Counted from the first letter of the stretch, positions 26,962 through 34,421 are shown. The stretch is DNA of 51,392 nucleotides from Burkholderiales bacterium (GCA_947487165.1 CANKWX010000022.1:1-51392), one strand, 5' to 3'. A program made the numbers and translations. Notes: generated by a model from the letters alone, not told the origin.

Positions 26962-27792
26962 ATGGTGAGCACACGCAATGCATCGGCCGATGAGACCGAC
27001 GCCCAGTACGAGGTCTATGCCATTCGCTATGCGACCATGGCCCAGCGGCGCCGGCGTGACAATTTCATCCCTGCTGATCCGCATGACGGCCCGATGCCGA
27101 TGGATTTTTTCGTCTGGCTGCTGAAGTCACCGACCCGAACCATTCTGGTCGATACCGGGTTCAGCGAGGCCACGGCCAAGCGTCGTAGCCGCGACTGGTC
27201 GCGCTGCCCGGTCGAGGCCTTGCGCGTGCTCGGGGTGGCACCGGAGGATGTGCAGGATGTGGTTCTCACGCACCTGCACTACGACCATGCCGGTAACCTT
27301 CCCCGTCTGCCCAATGCGCGCTTTCATGTTCAGGACCGCGAGCTCGACTACGCCACCGGCCGTTGCATGTGTCATGCCACCGTGCGTCATGCTTATGGGG
27401 TCGACGATGTGGTCGAGCTGGTGCGAAATGTGTATGCCGACCGGGTGCAATTCCATGATGGCGACGATGTGCTGGCGCCGGGTGTGGAGCTGATGCTGAT
27501 CGGTGGTCACACCCGCGGCCTGCAGTCGGTACGCGTGCGCACTGCGCGCGGCTGGGTTGTGCTGGCCTCGGATGCCAGCCACTACTACGAGAACATGGAT
27601 GATGGACGGCCGTTTCCGATTGTCTTCAATGTGCCCGACATGCTCGAGGGTCATCGCAGGCTTTTTCGCGAGGCCGATTCGCCCGACCATGTAGTGCCCG
27701 GTCACGATCCGCAAGTGCTGAAACGCTATCCGCTGGTGCCGGGTGATGAGCTGGGCATCGCTTGCCTGCACCTGCCACCGCGGCAGGGTTGA
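26962..27792 (+). CDS. Metallo-beta-lactamase-fold hydrolase (AHL-lactonase-like)
   Basis: 276 residues, starting at 26962 with a strong ribosome-binding site (AAGGAGA). The zinc motif HxHxDH is present as HLHYDHAGN (His104, His106, Asp108, His109). Additional expected ligands are in MLIGGHTRG and SDASHYYENM, and the C-terminal histidine in DHVVPGHDP. This arrangement is the N-acyl-homoserine-lactonase/quorum-quenching subgroup, in which ring lactones or thioesters are opened. The annotation to a lactonase in vivo is uncertain. It follows the oxidoreductase by 43 bp and precedes the selenoprotein gene by 32 bp, so the three probably share a transcript. Confidence 0.9.
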   Translation: MVSTRNASADETDAQYEVYAIRYATMAQRRRRDNFIPADPHDGPMPMDFFVWLLKSPTRTILVDTGFSEATAKRRSRDWSRCPVEALRVLGVAPEDVQDVVLTHLHYDHAGNLPRLPNARFHVQDRELDYATGRCMCHATVRHAYGVDDVVELVRNVYADRVQFHDGDDVLAPGVELMLIGGHTRGLQSVRVRTARGWVVLASDASHYYENMDDGRPFPIVFNVPDMLEGHRRLFREADSPDHVVPGHDPQVLKRYPLVPGDELGIACLHLPPRQG

Positions 27793-27824
27793 AAATGTCT
27801 TTGTATGCCTTTGGAGGGACTGTC

Positions 27825-28697
27825 ATGGCTGGAACCACTCATCGCACGCATGTGAGCTATATCGATCGCACGCGTCTGTATTACGCAGCTCTGGGATATC
27901 CCAGGCCTTATGTTTACGCGCATCACCACGACGTGCCGTTTGCGCCGCTTGCCAAACCCCTTTCCGAATCACGGGTGGCGCTGGTCACCACCGCCAGTCC
28001 CTGGTGTGAGGATCCGGCCAATCATGTTCACGCAGTCTGGGCAGGGTTGACCGAGTCGCCGCCAGACAGGCTTTTTACCGACAACCTGGCGTGGGACAAG
28101 GAAAGCACGCACACCCGTGACGTCGAGTCTTTTTTGCCGCTTCGCACGCTGGCCGAAGCGGCTGCGAGCGGTCGCATTGGCAGCGTGAGCCCGCGCTTTT
28201 ATGGCGTACCGACCGAGTACTCGCAAAGCCGTACCGTGAACCAGGATGCGCCGGCCTTGCTGGCGATGTGCCGCGAGGATGCGGTTGATGTTGCGCTGAT
28301 CGCTGCGCTCTGACCTGTCTGTCACCAGACCGTGAGTCTGGTCAGTCGGCATCTCGAGTCAAACGGCATCGCAACGGTGGTGATCGGATCGGCACGCGAC
28401 ATTGTTGAAGAGTGCGGTGTGGCCCGCTTTGTTTTCAATGATTTTCCCTTGGGTAACCCGATCGGCAAGCCCTATGACGCGGCCATGCAGCGCGCGACGG
28501 TTTCGATTGCACTCGACCTGCTGGAGACGGCAAGCTTGCCCCGCACGACGGTGCAGACACCGTTTCGCTGGGGCGAGGACGAGTCCTGGCGGGAGGTCTA
28601 CGCCAGAGTCGATCCCGATCGCATCGAGGCCCTGCGCCGTGAGGGCGACGCGCGACGGGCACGTCAGGCGGCGGCCAAAGGGCAGGGTGCAGGCTAA
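27825..28697 (+). CDS. GrdB-like selenoprotein (glycine/sarcosine/betaine reductase selenoprotein B family) with in-frame UGA as Sec163
   Basis: A single frame of 291 codons from the ATG at 27825 (ribosome-binding site GGAGGG 7 nt before) to the TAA at 28695-28697, interrupted by one TGA at 28311-28313. Reading that TGA as selenocysteine gives 290 residues with Sec163 followed by PVCHQTVSLVSRHLE, a U-x-x-C redox motif with Cys166 as partner. Frame, similarity and length continue across the TGA: RFVFNDFPLGNPIGKPYD after it is a hallmark of the selenoprotein-B-like family of proteobacteria, in which other members have C-P-V-C-H-Q at this place. The N-terminal half has YIDRTRLYYAALGY and SRVALVTTASPW. 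Family knowledge: GrdB carries out reductive cleavage with Sec; the proteobacterial branch has unknown substrate. A hairpin fitting a bacterial SECIS follows. Conventional gene calling would report two fragments, 27825-28313 and 28332-28697. Confidence 0.88.
28314..28345 (+). promoter_or_regulatory. Candidate bacterial SECIS element for Sec163
   Basis: Immediately after the TGA, ACCAGAC (28324-28330) pairs perfectly with GTCTGGT (28336-28342) around the loop CGTGA (28331-28335). Three more pairs, CTG (28319-28321) with CAG (28343-28345), can form below a 2-nt TC bulge. The loop begins 17 nt after the TGA, and G is the second loop base. Both agree with the general description of bacterial SECIS hairpins (spacing about 16-37 nt, G in the first two loop positions). 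The hairpin lies in coding sequence, as expected for SelB-dependent decoding in bacteria. Confidence 0.7.
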
Positions 28698-28732
28698 GGG
28701 CAGGGTGCTTACCGGCCAGAAGCAGAAGCTCA

Positions 28733-29113
28733 TCAAGGTCCGCTTTGGGGTCGCGCGCGAGCAACCAGCACGTCGAGCGGGCTGCGCACAGCGCCGCCGC
28801 CCATCTTCAATACGTGTGTGTAGATCATGGTCGTTGCCACGTCGGCGTGTCCGAGCAAGCCCTGAACTGTGCGGATGTCGTATCCGTCTTGCAGCAAGTG
28901 CGTCGTGAAGCAGTGGCGCAGCCCGTGAAAGCGGATGAAGGCCTTGCACCAATGCGCGTATGCCTACTCGGTGCGCCGGCTGTAATGCAGGTAACGAACC
29001 CTTTCGCGCACCTGGTCCAGCAGCCGAGGCGCGCGCAAAGGCGGCAGCGCATCGGCCGTGACGGCCCGCAGTGCTGAGCGCCGCTGCGCCGAACCAAGGT
29101 GAGTCTGTGGCAT
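28733..29113 (-). pseudogene. intI: Decayed integron integrase (intI remnant)
   Basis: Read from the ATG at 29113, the frame gives an IntI N-terminus (LPPLRAPRLLDQVRERVRYLHYSRRTE), then an amber TAG at 28964-28966 where intact integrases have Gln (TEQAY), then [14 protein letters not shown] fused directly to [20 protein letters not shown] and the IntI C-terminus ([18 protein letters not shown], then VRSPLD). Intact IntI is about 320-340 residues; here about 200 residues between the N-terminal RFHG and the catalytic H-x-x-R box are deleted, with the join near 28920. So two inactivating lesions occur in one frame. The C-terminal active-site box, GH and Tyr are retained. It lies 35 bp after the selenoprotein gene and divergent from the cassettes. 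Confidence 0.92.
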
Positions 29114-29347
29114 CGCGTTGTCCTCGCGGCGGCGAGGCAATAGACAAACTTGTGCGGCGCCGACAGGGCTGGCACATTAAGCGCAACTGCTGCCGCTTTA
29201 CGCAATAATTTAGTACTGCACAAAATCACATTTAAGCGCCACTTTGTGCAGCGCTGTTAAGAACTTGGGCAAGCGAATGTTGCCTGGGTTATGCAGCGTC
29301 GTTCAGAGTTATCCGGCAAGGCGTGCTGGATAAACCAATAGTTAGCC
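29114..29347. other. Integron leader region with probable attI insertion point
   Basis: This 234-bp stretch between the integrase remnant and the first cassette is where the integrase promoter, cassette promoter and attI site lie in integrons. The recombination core GTTAGCC is at 29341-29347, directly before the first cassette gene. No matching upstream core (RYYYAAC) was found, which favours attI over attC here. Promoter hexamers were not assigned with confidence. Confidence 0.5.
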
Positions 29348-29350
29348 GCC

Positions 29351-29728
29351 ATGAATAACTTCCCCCGCTTTGTTTCAATCGCTGCGCTATGCCTCCTGCT
29401 AGTCGGATGCTATGCAACGTTCCCTCCTGTCAAATCGGCGAGCGTTACTCATTGGCAAGGCGGCAGACCACAAGGTCCCGCACAGCAACTCACACCGGAG
29501 CAGGTAGCAAAATTGTCCGCTTGGCTGCAAAACCATCGCTGGGGTTGGCATCCCGTAATGGCCACCTATGCACCAGAAACCCTACTTTCGGTAACACATT
29601 CTGACGGCACAGCCTCATCGGCTAACCTCATGCAAAGGGTTCTCATCGTCGGCTCGAATCAACGCAGCCTCTCCGAGTCAGAGAGTCAGGAGTTGCATTC
29701 AATGATTGTGGCGCAAAAAGGTGGCTAA
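29351..29728 (+). CDS. Cassette-borne lipoprotein of unknown function
   Basis: 125 residues. The N-terminus is a lipoprotein signal: MNNFPRFVSIAALCLLLVGC, with the lipobox L-V-G-C placing the lipidated cysteine at residue 20. The mature part has SVTHWQGGRPQGPAQQLTPEQVAKLSAWL and a repeating mix of polar residues; no family is recognised. The ATG lies 10 bp after the probable attI core and the gene ends inside the attC left arm (TAA at 29726-29728), the normal architecture of a one-gene integron cassette (about 29342-29803). The role is unknown; such cassette lipoproteins are usually of no known phenotype. Confidence 0.78.
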   Translation: MNNFPRFVSIAALCLLLVGCYATFPPVKSASVTHWQGGRPQGPAQQLTPEQVAKLSAWLQNHRWGWHPVMATYAPETLLSVTHSDGTASSANLMQRVLIVGSNQRSLSESESQELHSMIVAQKGG

Positions 29729-29809
29729 CATTTCGGCCCACGCGGATACACAGCAGCAGGTTGCCACTGCGCGGCTGTTGCCGCGTGCCGGTGGCCTCAA
29801 ACGTTAGGC
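29723..29809. other. attC: attC recombination site of the lipoprotein cassette
   Basis: The 87-bp site is bounded by R-double-prime GGCTAAC (29723-29729) and R-prime GTTAGGC (29803-29809), which match the RYYYAAC / GTTRRRY cores. Inside, GGCCCACGCGG (29734 on) can pair imperfectly with CCGCGTGCCGGTGGCC near the right end, giving the folded hairpin used by integron integrases. Cleavage is expected after the G at 29803. Confidence 0.85.
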
Positions 29810-30207
29810 ATCACAAGACACACTTTCGATTTCCCTATGCTGTCTTCGACGAAGAGCACCTTGTTATCGCGAACATTGCCTCCCCAACGAGCGTACGGAA
29901 CATCGGAGTCAACCCTCGTGTGTGCGTGAGCTTCATTGATATCTTCGTCCAAAAGGGATTCAAGGTAATCGGCGCCGCCCGAAACGTTCTCAGGCGCGGC
30001 CACGAATTCGCCCGGTGGTCAGCACCGCTTGAAGCGATGGCTGGGCCTCGGTTTCCAATGCACAGTGTGCTCGTCGTTCGTGCCGACGCAGTCGAACCAA
30101 TCCTGGCGCCAAGCTATCGTCTCTACGCGGCCGAAACCACGGAACAGTCGCAAGTGGCATCAGCTATGCGCGCATACGGCGTTCGGCCCATCCGCGGTGA
30201 TGCCTAA
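29803..30207 (+). pseudogene. 5'-truncated PPOX-fold flavin-binding protein in second cassette
   Basis: The reading frame continues from inside the attC site into a protein matching the pyridoxamine-5'-phosphate-oxidase-like fold: AVFDEEHLVIANIASPTSVRN, NPRVCVSFIDIFVQKGFKVIGAA, MAGPRFPMHSVLVVRADAV, APSYRLYA. Typical homologues begin 30-40 residues earlier, before this strand; here that part is missing and the cassette junction takes its place. The only in-frame starts are TTG or GTG codons within attC (29761 and after), so translation is doubtful. Right after the stop, GCCTAAC (30202-30208) is the left core of a second attC whose right core was not found, so this cassette is broken at both ends. 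Confidence 0.75.
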
Positions 30208-30456
30208 CCTCTCGCTAAATCGGAGCTCAAGTTGCCCGCCGTAAACCGGTCATCCAATGCAGGCTGGCAGAGAAAGTTCTGAGTAGTTCACCAACGACCG
30301 CTTCTGGCCGGGAGCGTGAGTACGTAACCTATGCCACATAGCTGACGCTGGACGCTGGACGCTCGCGCTCGTCGTGGGTGTGGGTTGACCCAGGACAAGG
30401 TCCTCGATACCGCATCGGCGCATCTTGTTTAGCCCTCAACTCGATTGGAGACCATC
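30208..30456. other. Truncated attC remainder and leader of the recombinase gene
   Basis: After the half attC at 30202-30208, no GTTRRRY partner appears. The stretch contains one copy of a 17-bp inverted repeat (30298-30314) and a short tandem GACGCTG pattern near 30355-30370. A ribosome-binding site GGAG at 30448-30451 belongs to the recombinase gene. Confidence 0.45.
30298..30314. repeat. Left copy of 17-bp inverted repeat flanking recombinase
   Basis: CCGCTTCTGGCCGGGAG here is the exact reverse complement of CTCCCGGCCAGAAGCGG at 31175-31191. A shorter direct match to the right copy (CCGGCCAGAAGC) occurs at 28712-28723, at the selenoprotein side of the integron. The three copies frame the mobile segment. 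Confidence 0.65.
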
Positions 30457-31080
30457 ATGGGATCCGGAGCCAACGCAGTAAATCGCGAGCCGTGGAACAA
30501 GGGCAAGATCGTGGGTCAGAAGGCCCCATTCAAAGTCAAGGACATCTGGGCACTCCGGGTACGACTGCAGATGGAAAACCGGGTACGCGAGTTGGCCCTC
30601 TTCAACTTGGGCATCGACAGCAAGCTCCGCGGCTGCGATCTCGTCAGCCTGAAGGTCAGGGACATCTGCCACGGGGATCAGGTCGCGTCCCGCGCCATGG
30701 TTCTGCAGCACAAAACGCAGCGCCCCGTTCAGTTCGAAATCACTCCAGCAACCCGCGACGCGGTGCAGAGGTGGATCAAGCTGGCGGCGTTGAAGTCCGA
30801 AGACTTTCTGTTCCCGAGCCGCATCCACGACTCGCTACATCTGGGTACGCGACAGTACGCGCGGATTCTCGAAGGCTGGGTCGAGGGGCTCGGCCTTGAT
30901 CCCGCCGATTACGGCACACACTCGATGCGCCGGACCAAGGCGACGTTGATCTACCGACGTACGAAGAACCTGCGCGCCGTGCAATTGCTGCTGGGTCACT
31001 CCAAGCTGGAATCGACCGTGCGCTATTTGGGTATCGAGGTGGACGACGCGTTGGAGATTTCTGAACAGACCGAGATCTGA
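30457..31080 (+). CDS. Tyrosine recombinase, catalytic-domain-only
   Basis: 207 residues from the ATG at 30457, with GGAG 5 nt before it; a TTG at 30445 is in frame but not needed. Catalytic residues are complete: Arg58 (KLRGCDL), Lys86 (HKTQRP), His155 and Arg158 (HSMRR), His181 (LGHSKLE) and Tyr190 (VRYLG). The protein is close to a widespread proteobacterial type starting NREPWNKGK. It lacks the usual N-terminal core-binding domain, as this type generally does. Its DNA target is unknown. It lies directly after the integron remnant and before the zinc locus, between 17-bp inverted repeats, so it may have moved or rearranged this region. Confidence 0.92.
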   Translation: MGSGANAVNREPWNKGKIVGQKAPFKVKDIWALRVRLQMENRVRELALFNLGIDSKLRGCDLVSLKVRDICHGDQVASRAMVLQHKTQRPVQFEITPATRDAVQRWIKLAALKSEDFLFPSRIHDSLHLGTRQYARILEGWVEGLGLDPADYGTHSMRRTKATLIYRRTKNLRAVQLLLGHSKLESTVRYLGIEVDDALEISEQTEI

Positions 31081-31174
31081 TTGGGGCCGCCTGGCCGTCG
31101 AAGCCGGTTGGGCAGCCTGTCACGCCGCATGCGCGCTCTGCGAGGCGGCTTTCTGGCAAAGGCACGAACCGCAA

Positions 31175-31191
31175 CTCCCGGCCAGAAGCGG
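31175..31191. repeat. Right copy of 17-bp inverted repeat flanking recombinase
   Basis: CTCCCGGCCAGAAGCGG, exact inverted partner of 30298-30314. The neighbouring bases are not complementary, so the repeat ends sharply. It lies in the 205-bp gap between the recombinase gene and the end of the zinc operon; no other feature is seen in this gap. Confidence 0.65.
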
Positions 31192-31285
31192 CACGTCACC
31201 ACTGGCTGCTTTCAGACGCCGTATCCACGCTGACTGGCGCCGCGACCCCACGCGCAGCATGCGACGGTGCATAGCTCCCCGGCTC

Positions 31286-31903
31286 TCAGCGCTCTTTCAG
31301 CGAATACGGCACCACCAGCACCGCATCCATGCGGTAGCTGCTCACGCCCATGCTGGTGTCCGCACGCACCGTTCTCAAAGTGCCACTGATCCACACCGTA
31401 TCCATCGACCGCAGGCCCTTGGCTGGCGCCTTCGGCAGGACATGGATGATCTGGTTGGATGGCGGCGGCGGCGAATGAATGCAGGCGCCGAAGTACGGCA
31501 CCAAAAGGAATTCCGTCATCCCCGCCTTGGACTCCTCCAGCGGCACCAGGTAGCCGGGGATGCGCACGGTCGCGCCTTCCATGGCGGCGTTGGTGGGGGC
31601 GTTGTCCCACACCTCGCGGAGTCGCTTGAGCATGGCGTTGGCTCGCGGGTCGCTGTCGGACAGAGCCGACATGTTCAGGCCCTTGAATTCCTTCAGCGGG
31701 TCCCAGTCCTTGGGCATGAGGTCGTCCCAGGTAATCTTGCGAAACACACCTGAGGCAGGCGCCGCCGATGCGGGGACCGCCACTTGGTCCATCGTCGAAG
31801 CTGCGCCCGGCAGGATGCTGGGCACGGCCGCGTTCTGCGCCGACGCGGGCGCGAGCGGCGCCCAGATGGCGGCGCAGAAAAGCAGTTTCAGAGCATTTCG
31901 CAT
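31286..31903 (-). CDS. DUF3299 protein, last gene of the zinc locus
   Basis: 205 residues from the ATG at 31903, 1 bp from the permease stop codon. A signal peptide (LLFCAAIWAPLAPASA) directs export, so it is periplasmic. The family core is TWDDLMPKDWDPLKE, then RIPGYLVPLEESKAGMTEFLLVPYFGACIHSPPPPSNQIIHV, the DUF3299 hallmark with Cys and His in ACIH. In Vibrio a DUF3299-like gene accompanies a Zur-controlled zinc-uptake system (Zrg), from memory; the presence here next to DUF2796, ATPase and FtsX genes fits that block. A role in metal handling at the membrane is inferred. Confidence 0.85.
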   Translation of the reverse strand: MRNALKLLFCAAIWAPLAPASAQNAAVPSILPGAASTMDQVAVPASAAPASGVFRKITWDDLMPKDWDPLKEFKGLNMSALSDSDPRANAMLKRLREVWDNAPTNAAMEGATVRIPGYLVPLEESKAGMTEFLLVPYFGACIHSPPPPSNQIIHVLPKAPAKGLRSMDTVWISGTLRTVRADTSMGVSSYRMDAVLVVPYSLKER

Positions 31904-31904
31904 G

Positions 31905-33179
31905 TCAGGCTCTCGGTGAAAGCCCGTCGGCCAACGACAGGCGGTAGGCGCGCAGCGCGGGTACCAGGCTTGCAAGCATCCCCGCCACCACCACGGCGGA
32001 GAGCAAGATCCATTGAGACTGCGTCGGCGCGGAAAGTTGCAGGGTGACGCCGAATCGCGTCTGCATCAACGGCCCCGCCGCGGCGATGAAAGCAAAGGTC
32101 AGGACGCAACCGAGCACCGCGCCGGCCAGCGTGACCAGCGCGCCCTCGGCAGCCAGCAACAGCATCACATGCCGCGGCCCAGCGCCCACCGCGCGCAGCA
32201 CGGCCAGTTCGCGTCGGCGTTCGCTGAGCCCGGCCAGGACCACTGCCACCAGGCCGGCCAGGCTCACCACGGCGACCAAACCAGACATGGCGAGCAGCGC
32301 GCGCTCGCCCACGCCGATCACGCCCCACAGTTCGTCGAGCGCCACGCCGGGCAGCACCGCAATCAAGGGCTCGTCGGCCAGCGCGGCGACATGGCGCTGC
32401 ACCGCAAACACGGCGGCGCGGTTCTTCAACCCGACCAGGGCCGCCGTCACCTCTTTGGGCTCGAGGTCGAACTTTCTCGCCTGCTCGGCCGGAATCACGA
32501 GCCCGGGCATGGGCGAACCGGCCGCCCAGTCGAGGTGGATGGCCTGGATGCCCTGAAGGCTGACGTGAACGGTGCGGTCGACTGGCGTGCCGGTGCGCGC
32601 CAAAATGCCCGCGACGGTGAAGGGCTTGTCACCATGTTCGAGGCCGGGCGTGCCGCCGGCGCCATGGCTGAGCGTGATGCGCTGGCCCAGTCGATAGCCC
32701 AGTCGCTGCGCGACCTCGGCGCCGAGCACGGTCTCAAAGAGCCCGTCCAGATCGCCGCGAAACGGCTGTCCTTGAGCAAGCGCCAGCGGCTGTCGATCGC
32801 CGTAGCGGAAATGCTGAAAGTACGCCGGTGTGGTGCCAAGCACCGGGAAGCCGCGGTGCGAGTCGCCCAGTGAAACCGGCACCACCCAGGCGACGGCCCG
32901 ATGACCCTGCAGCGCCTGCACACTGCTCATGCTGATGTTGCTGGTGGCGCCGCCGATGCGGAAGACGGTGTAGAGCATCAACTGCACGGGCCCCGTGCGC
33001 GCCCCGACGATCAGGTCGGTGCCGCTCACCGCCTGTGAAAAACTCTCTCGCATGTCGGTGCGCATACGCTCCAGGCTCAACAGCAGCAGCGTGGCCAGCG
33101 CGATCGACGCCACCACCAGCGACAGCGTACCGCGCCGGTTCCAGGCGCTGCGCATCGCCAGGCTGAGCAGCGACCTCAT
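31905..33179 (-). CDS. FtsX/MacB-like ABC transporter permease
   Basis: 424 residues. One membrane segment near the N-terminus (LSLVVASIALATLLLLSL), a large periplasmic domain (about 45-280) and three C-terminal segments (VGERALLAMSGLVAVVSLAGLVAVVLAG and following) give the LolC/FtsX/MacB layout. The RRRELAVLRAVGAGPRHVMLL coupling segment touches the ATPase. Such type VII transporters do mechanical work on periplasmic substrates rather than moving ions through a pore. It starts 4 bp inside the ATPase gene (ATGA) and is followed by the DUF3299 gene 1 bp on. Confidence 0.9.
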   Translation of the reverse strand: MRSLLSLAMRSAWNRRGTLSLVVASIALATLLLLSLERMRTDMRESFSQAVSGTDLIVGARTGPVQLMLYTVFRIGGATSNISMSSVQALQGHRAVAWVVPVSLGDSHRGFPVLGTTPAYFQHFRYGDRQPLALAQGQPFRGDLDGLFETVLGAEVAQRLGYRLGQRITLSHGAGGTPGLEHGDKPFTVAGILARTGTPVDRTVHVSLQGIQAIHLDWAAGSPMPGLVIPAEQARKFDLEPKEVTAALVGLKNRAAVFAVQRHVAALADEPLIAVLPGVALDELWGVIGVGERALLAMSGLVAVVSLAGLVAVVLAGLSERRRELAVLRAVGAGPRHVMLLLAAEGALVTLAGAVLGCVLTFAFIAAAGPLMQTRFGVTLQLSAPTQSQWILLSAVVVAGMLASLVPALRAYRLSLADGLSPRA

Positions 33180-33877
33180 GCGGCAGCCTCATGCACGGCC
33201 GCGCGATTGATCGACGCCAGCGACCGCTGCGCGTCGAAGCGGGACGCCAGCCGCTCGTCGTGGCTGACGAACACCAGCGTGCTGCCAGCGGTGCGGCACT
33301 CGCGCAGCAGCACGTCCATGAAACCATCGCGCAGCGGCGCGTCCAGCGCCGAGGTGGGCTCGTCGGCGATCACGATCTCGGGCGCACCGATCAAGGCGCG
33401 CGCCGCGGCCACGCGTTGCTGCTGGCCGACCGACAACTCGGCCGCCTTGCGTCGCCACAGCTCCGCAGCCAGGCCGACATGCGCCAGCAGCGCGCCGGCG
33501 TCGGCCTGCACCGAACCGCTGCGCCGGACAGCGCGCTCGTGGCGCAGCCGCGAGAAGCGGCAAGGCAGCAACACGTTGTCGATTACGTTCAGGTAGGGCA
33601 GCAGGTTGAACTGCTGGAAGATGTAGCCGACATGGTCAGCGCGAAGTGCATCGCGCCGCGCACCCGACAGGCTCGACCAGTCCGTGTCGAGCACACCGAC
33701 CCGGCCTTGGCGCGCAACCAGCACACCCGCCAGCAGGCCCAGCAGCGTGCTCTTGCCGCTGCCGCTCGGGCCGTACAGGAACAGCGTGCTGCCTGCGGCG
33801 ATGCTCAGCCGGTCGATGGCCAGGCAGTCACTCTCAGCGCGTGGCCACGCAAATCGCAGGTTTTCTATCTCAATCAC
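33176..33877 (-). CDS. LolD/MacB-type ABC transporter ATP-binding protein
   Basis: 233 residues. Walker A GPSGSGKSTLLG, VGYIFQQFNLLPYLNVIDN, signature LSVGQQQRVAAARALIG, Walker B IVIADEPTSALDAP and switch FVSHDERLASRF mark the LolD/FtsE/MacB subfamily, which drives FtsX-like permeases. It is the partner of the permease that follows with a 4-bp overlap. The upstream neighbour, 13 bp away, is the DUF2796 protein. Confidence 0.92.
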   Translation of the reverse strand: MIEIENLRFAWPRAESDCLAIDRLSIAAGSTLFLYGPSGSGKSTLLGLLAGVLVARQGRVGVLDTDWSSLSGARRDALRADHVGYIFQQFNLLPYLNVIDNVLLPCRFSRLRHERAVRRSGSVQADAGALLAHVGLAAELWRRKAAELSVGQQQRVAAARALIGAPEIVIADEPTSALDAPLRDGFMDVLLRECRTAGSTLVFVSHDERLASRFDAQRSLASINRAAVHEAAA

Positions 33878-33890
33878 GGCCTGGGCGCCT

Positions 33891-34421
33891 TTAGCGGGTC
33901 AGCGCGACGCGACGCGCGGGGCGCTTGAGCGTTCGCTTGAACTGGCCCTTGGGCGCGGCTACCTGCACCTCGATCTGCTGCATACCGGCGAATGAATCGA
34001 ACAGGCCGACGTCGACAAAGGTAGCGCGGGTTGCATCCTGGCACTCGAATTCGAAGCTGGCGTCGAGGTCGGCATGATTGTGGTTCGCGCCCGCGGGCTG
34101 CGACGTGCCAAGCTTGAGCACGGCCGATGTAAGCGTGACCTTGGCCGGACTGCACTGCGCTGCCGGGTCGATCGTGAATACCCCCGCCGCTTTGAGCTTA
34201 GCCAGCGCCGCCTCGACCCGCTTGCGCTCGGCGTCGTTGCGCGGCGCGCGTTCGAACCCCACCAGATTGTCCAGCGGGGACTCCATCTGCAGCGTCAGCT
34301 TGCGCGCCTCGATCGCAATATCAAGCCTGAGCAAGCCATGCTGGTGGGCATGGCTCTGTGCCGGTGAAACAGAGGGAAACGCCAGTATGCCCAGCCAGAG
34401 TGCGTAATGAAGAAGGTTCAT
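33891..34421 (-). CDS. DUF2796 periplasmic zinc-associated protein (ZrgA-like)
   Basis: 176 residues from the ATG at 34421. A signal peptide ends at SVSPAQ, followed by the histidine-rich mature start SHAHQHGLLRLDIAIEARKL, the DUF2796 pattern. A second histidine cluster, NHNHADLDASFEFEC, lies in the middle. In Vibrio, ZrgA belongs to this family and works with an ABC transporter in zinc import (from memory). The position between znuA-like and LolD-like genes in a zur-led operon supports a periplasmic zinc-binding role. It has no other recognisable motif. Confidence 0.85.
   Translation of the reverse strand: MNLLHYALWLGILAFPSVSPAQSHAHQHGLLRLDIAIEARKLTLQMESPLDNLVGFERAPRNDAERKRVEAALAKLKAAGVFTIDPAAQCSPAKVTLTSAVLKLGTSQPAGANHNHADLDASFEFECQDATRATFVDVGLFDSFAGMQQIEVQVAAPKGQFKRTLKRPARRVALTR

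Noticed and set aside
28313-28332. Two separate genes split by a stop codon, or a frameshift, in the GrdB-like region
   Set aside because: The frame is unchanged across the TGA, so no frameshift is needed; the stop falls exactly at the conserved redox position and is followed by a SECIS-like hairpin.
30355-30375. Tandem GACGCTG units as a possible satellite or iteron
   Set aside because: Only two to three short copies; no replication gene nearby, so it looks like chance or local slippage.
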